A DNA stretch of 8,870 nucleotides. It comes from Actinomycetota bacterium. Its GTDB lineage: Bacteria > Cyanobacteriota > Vampirovibrionia > Obscuribacterales > Obscuribacteraceae. This document shows positions 6,084 through 8,870 of the stretch, in pieces; the stretch's first letter is position 1; each line of letters starts with the position of its first letter. The notes below the pieces were generated by a model. The model was not told the DNA's origin. It did no database searches and saw nothing but the letters and a program-made list of their open reading frames with translations. The stretch spans positions 1 through 8,870 of the forward strand of contig CAJCIF010000408.1 of the NCBI GenBank assembly GCA_903970355.1. Reading direction: 5' to 3'. The position numbers and the translations under genes were made by a program.

Positions 6084-6088
6084 AGGAG
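6084..6088 (+). promoter_or_regulatory. xfp: Strong ribosome binding site of the phosphoketolase gene
   Basis: AGGAG lies 7 bases before ATG 6096-6098. It is the best Shine-Dalgarno in the window, consistent with a well-translated central-metabolism enzyme. Confidence 0.75.
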
Positions 6089-6095
6089 CAGATAA

Positions 6096-8534
6096 ATGGT
6101 TGTAGCTTCTGAACAACGTACCCGGGAGAATGAGTCACTCAGCGCGTTTGGGAAGGCACGATCAACCGTGACCGGCACACCGTTGAGCTCCGAAGAATTG
6201 CAGGATACGCATGCCTACTGGCGAGCTTGCTGCTATCTAGCGGCTGGGATGATCTATTTGCAATCAAATCCGCTACTAAAAGAGCCTTTAAAGCCTGAGC
6301 ACATAAAGAACCGTTTGCTTGGACACTGGGGTACAAGCCCAGCATTGAGCTTCAGCTATGTCCATTTGAATCGAATGATCAAGAAGCTGGATCTGGATAT
6401 GATTTTCATGGCCGGACCGGGTCACGGTGCGCCTGGGGTGTTAGCCCCTGTTTATTTGGAAGGCGCTTATTCGGAAATTTACCCTGACAAGAGTGAAGAT
6501 GAAGAAGGCTTGGGTGCTTTCTTCAAACAGTTTTCGTTTCCCGGGGGCATTGGCAGCCATTGCACACCGGAAACACCAGGCTCCATACATGAGGGTGGGG
6601 AGCTTGGCTACAGCCTATCCCATGCATTTGGATCGATATTTGATAATCCGGACATGATTACAGCCGTAGTTGTTGGAGATGGTGAATCAGAAACAGTACC
6701 ACTGGCGACAGCCTGGCATTCCAACAAGTTTATCAATGCTGCTCGTGATGGTGCGGTTCTGCCCATTCTGCAACTGAATGGCTACAAAATAAACAATCCC
6801 ACCATTCTCGCTCGTGTTGACCACGAAGAGGTCGAACATCTATTTCGTGGTTACGGATATACTCCGTACTTCGTGGAAGGCAGTGATCATGACAGTATGC
6901 ACCAGGCTATGGCTGCCACAATTGAGCATTGCATTGAAGAAATTCGCTCTATTCAAAAGGAAGCCCGCACCAAAAACGATACCATTCGCCCGCGTTGGCC
7001 GATGATTGTTCTGCGCACACCGAAGGGATGGACTGGTCCAAAAGAGGTGGATGGACATAAAGTTGAAGGTTCATGGCGTGCTCACCAGGTGCCGTTAGCC
7101 GGTGTAAAGGAAAATCCTGAGCATTTGCAACAGCTCGAAGCCTGGTTGAAGAGTTATAAGCCAGAAGAGCTTTTTGATGAGAATGGCACACTGCGTTCTA
7201 AGTTAAAGAAATTGGCTCCGGAAGGAAAGCGCCGTATGGGTGCAAATCCTCATGCCAATGGTGGGCTTATTCACAAGCCTTTGAAAATGCCGAATTTCAA
7301 AGAATACGCCATTGAAGTAGATCGTCCCGGCAACGTTGATCACGAAAATACGAGGCCGCTCGGTATCTTTTTGCGAGATATCATAAAAGCTAACCCAACA
7401 ACTTTTAGAATATTCGGTCCCGACGAAACAACATCTAACAAGCTAGATGCTGTGTATGAAGCCACCAAAAAATTCTGGATTGCAAACTACTTTCCAGAAG
7501 ACAATGATGGTGGAGAACTGGCTGTCAATGGCAGAGTGATGGAGATGCTCAGCGAGCATACTCTGGAAGGATGGCTGGAAGGCTACTTGCTGACGGGTAG
7601 GCACGGATTTTTCTCCACTTACGAAGCGTTCGTGCATGTAATCGACTCCATGTTCAATCAGCATGCGAAATGGCTCGAGATATCAAACAAATTGGATTGG
7701 CGTGCCAGCATCGCTTCACTTAACCTGCTCATCACTTCCACCGTATGGCGCCAAGATCACAATGGCTTCACGCACCAGGACCCAGGTTTCCTTGATGTTG
7801 TTGTGAACAAAGGGCCCAGCATCGTGCGTATTTATTTGCCGCCGGATGCAAACTGTTTGCTTTCTTGTGCAGATCATTGCTTGCGCAGTGAAAACTACGT
7901 AAACGTGATTGTTTCTGATAAGCAAAATCACGTGCAATATTTAAATATGGATGCTGCTGTAAAACACTGTACGAAGGGAATTGGCATCTGGGAATGGGCA
8001 AGTAACGACAATGGCTGCGAGCCGGATGTAGTCTTAGCATCCGCCGGTGATATTCCAACTCAAGAAGCATTAGCAGCAAACGCACTTTTGCGCGAAGCAT
8101 TTCCAGACTTGAAAATTCGCTTTCTCAATGTTGTAGACCTGCTTATGCTGCAACCGGAAACTGAGCATCCTCACGGCTTGAGCGACAAGAATTTCGACAG
8201 TCTATTCACAGTCGACAAGCCGGTTATATTCAATTTCCACGGCTATCCATATCTAATTCACCGGCTCGCTTACCGCCGTACAAATCACGACAATATTCAT
8301 GTTCGTGGCTACAAAGAAAAGGGCAATATCAATACGCCATTGGAACTCGCTATCAACAATCAAATCGATCGATTCACTATTGCCATGGATGTTATTGATC
8401 GTGTCCCGCACCTGAGAGTATCAGGAGCCCATGCCAAATCCAGATTTCTGGACATGCAAATAGATTGTCGAAATTATGCGCACGAGTTCGGAATAGACAA
8501 ACCGGAATTCGCCAATTGGAGATGGCCGTATTAG
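6096..8534 (+). CDS. xfp: Phosphoketolase (xylulose 5-phosphate / fructose 6-phosphate)
   Basis: The protein has 812 residues, full length for the family. This thiamine-diphosphate enzyme uses phosphate to cleave xylulose 5-phosphate to acetyl phosphate and glyceraldehyde 3-phosphate; many members also convert fructose 6-phosphate to acetyl phosphate and erythrose 4-phosphate. The N-terminal domain (about 30-385) has GHWGTSP (His77), AGPGHGAP (His110), [20 protein letters not shown] (154-173, His155), the cofactor motif GDGESET (194-200) ending near Asn228, RTPKGWTGP (Lys310) and WRAHQVPL (His330). The middle domain has FGPDETTSN (440-448), [20 protein letters not shown] (491-510) and [12 protein letters not shown] (553-564, His555, Asn556, His560). 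The C-terminal XFP_C-like domain covers about 590-790. All active-site histidines known from bifidobacterial enzymes have a counterpart, so it should be active. Cytoplasmic. Sugar specificity cannot be read by eye. No acetate kinase or phosphotransacetylase gene is adjacent. The stop lies three bases from the convergent gene. Confidence 0.97.
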   Translation: MVVASEQRTRENESLSAFGKARSTVTGTPLSSEELQDTHAYWRACCYLAAGMIYLQSNPLLKEPLKPEHIKNRLLGHWGTSPALSFSYVHLNRMIKKLDLDMIFMAGPGHGAPGVLAPVYLEGAYSEIYPDKSEDEEGLGAFFKQFSFPGGIGSHCTPETPGSIHEGGELGYSLSHAFGSIFDNPDMITAVVVGDGESETVPLATAWHSNKFINAARDGAVLPILQLNGYKINNPTILARVDHEEVEHLFRGYGYTPYFVEGSDHDSMHQAMAATIEHCIEEIRSIQKEARTKNDTIRPRWPMIVLRTPKGWTGPKEVDGHKVEGSWRAHQVPLAGVKENPEHLQQLEAWLKSYKPEELFDENGTLRSKLKKLAPEGKRRMGANPHANGGLIHKPLKMPNFKEYAIEVDRPGNVDHENTRPLGIFLRDIIKANPTTFRIFGPDETTSNKLDAVYEATKKFWIANYFPEDNDGGELAVNGRVMEMLSEHTLEGWLEGYLLTGRHGFFSTYEAFVHVIDSMFNQHAKWLEISNKLDWRASIASLNLLITSTVWRQDHNGFTHQDPGFLDVVVNKGPSIVRIYLPPDANCLLSCADHCLRSENYVNVIVSDKQNHVQYLNMDAAVKHCTKGIGIWEWASNDNGCEPDVVLASAGDIPTQEALAANALLREAFPDLKIRFLNVVDLLMLQPETEHPHGLSDKNFDSLFTVDKPVIFNFHGYPYLIHRLAYRRTNHDNIHVRGYKEKGNINTPLELAINNQIDRFTIAMDVIDRVPHLRVSGAHAKSRFLDMQIDCRNYAHEFGIDKPEFANWRWPY

Positions 8535-8537
8535 GCG

Positions 8538-8870
8538 TTATTGCTTAGGGGTGATGCGCTCAATTTCGTCCCGGCTAACGTTGAAGGTGTTGCCAAACTT
8601 GGTTTCCCGCATCTTCAAATAGTTTCCTTTATCTGTGTGCGTGGTTCCAGTCAACTCAAAACCTGGTGGCAGTAAGTGTTTATCGATAAGCTCCTGGTTC
8701 AGGGATTTCATGTAATTTGGATCGTTGCCAAACCGATATTGCGCGGCGATTACATCGTTAATCAAGTTTCCGGCAGCAGCCGATGCACCAGCGGCATCAC
8801 CGCGTTTTTGCCTATCTTCAGCGTCCTTCATATCAGACTCAATGCGGTTGAAACTGGTTCTGTATTCCGG
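8538..8870 (-). CDS. Hypothetical protein, 5'-partial at the window edge
   Basis: The frame ends at TAA 8538-8540 and stays open on the minus strand to the last base of the window, so the true start is probably outside. An internal ATG at 8829-8831 would give 97 residues, but the 13 codons before it (ending FNRIESD) continue the same charged helical character without a stop, and no clear Shine-Dalgarno is seen there. The visible part starts with a helix rich in Lys, Asp, Glu and Ala (MKDAEDRQKRGDAAGASAAA), possibly coiled coil, followed by INDVIAAQYRFGNDPNYMKSL, then LLPPGFELTGTT and a C-terminal stretch with KFGNTFNVSRDEIERI. No membrane helix is visible in this part. I do not recognise a family. 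It converges with the phosphoketolase gene with a gap of three bases and no terminator hairpin. Confidence 0.7.
   Translation of the reverse strand, partial: PEYRTSFNRIESDMKDAEDRQKRGDAAGASAAAGNLINDVIAAQYRFGNDPNYMKSLNQELIDKHLLPPGFELTGTTHTDKGNYLKMRETKFGNTFNVSRDEIERITPKQ

Noticed and set aside
1..8870. Defence island, CRISPR, prophage or mobile element
   Set aside because: No repeats with regular spacing, integrase, transposase, terminal repeats or known defence domains are seen; FHA, TPR and DUF2252 alone do not make such a system.

Overview
The window is ordinary-looking bacterial chromosome of moderate GC (below 50% by eye), densely packed, with nine protein genes on both strands. I see no tRNA, rRNA, CRISPR array, insertion sequence or integrase. 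The organism probably has a diderm envelope, because the solute-binding protein carries a plain cleavable Sec signal peptide with no lipobox. The kinesin-light-chain-type TPR protein, with a tail resembling proteins I associate with Candidatus Obscuribacter and relatives (Melainabacteria side of the Cyanobacteriota), plus FHA, phosphoketolase and many lineage-specific hypotheticals, makes that group my best guess. It is a weak inference that only a search could settle.

Layout. 1-456 (-) encodes a small protein with a degenerate FHA domain. 457-681 is non-coding and holds one stem-loop candidate. 682 to about 1254 (-) encodes a TPR protein. Divergent from it, 1314-2195 (+) encodes a radical SAM enzyme of the spore-photoproduct-lyase-like (SplB/COG1533) family. 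Then follow, on the + strand, a single-pass membrane-anchored protein of unknown function (2337-2969) and, 32 bases later, a BMP/Med-family solute-binding protein (3002-4105). The latter converges with one base of gap on a small three-helix membrane protein (4107-4415, -, TTG start). Divergent from that lies a DUF2252 protein (4538-5977, +), followed by a phosphoketolase gene (6096-8534, +) with its own extended -10 promoter candidate and a strong ribosome binding site. The phosphoketolase gene converges with a three-base gap on a gene (8538-8870, -) whose start lies outside the window.

How the genes work together. I see no single pathway or dedicated system. The best-understood product is phosphoketolase, which would split xylulose 5-phosphate (and perhaps fructose 6-phosphate) to acetyl phosphate and a triose or tetrose phosphate. 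No acetate kinase or phosphotransacetylase lies nearby. The solute-binding protein has no ABC permease or ATPase in the window. DUF2252 carries kinase-like motifs in an order that looks circularly permuted, which is the most interesting protein-level observation here. I did not find convincing evidence for a new multi-gene system.
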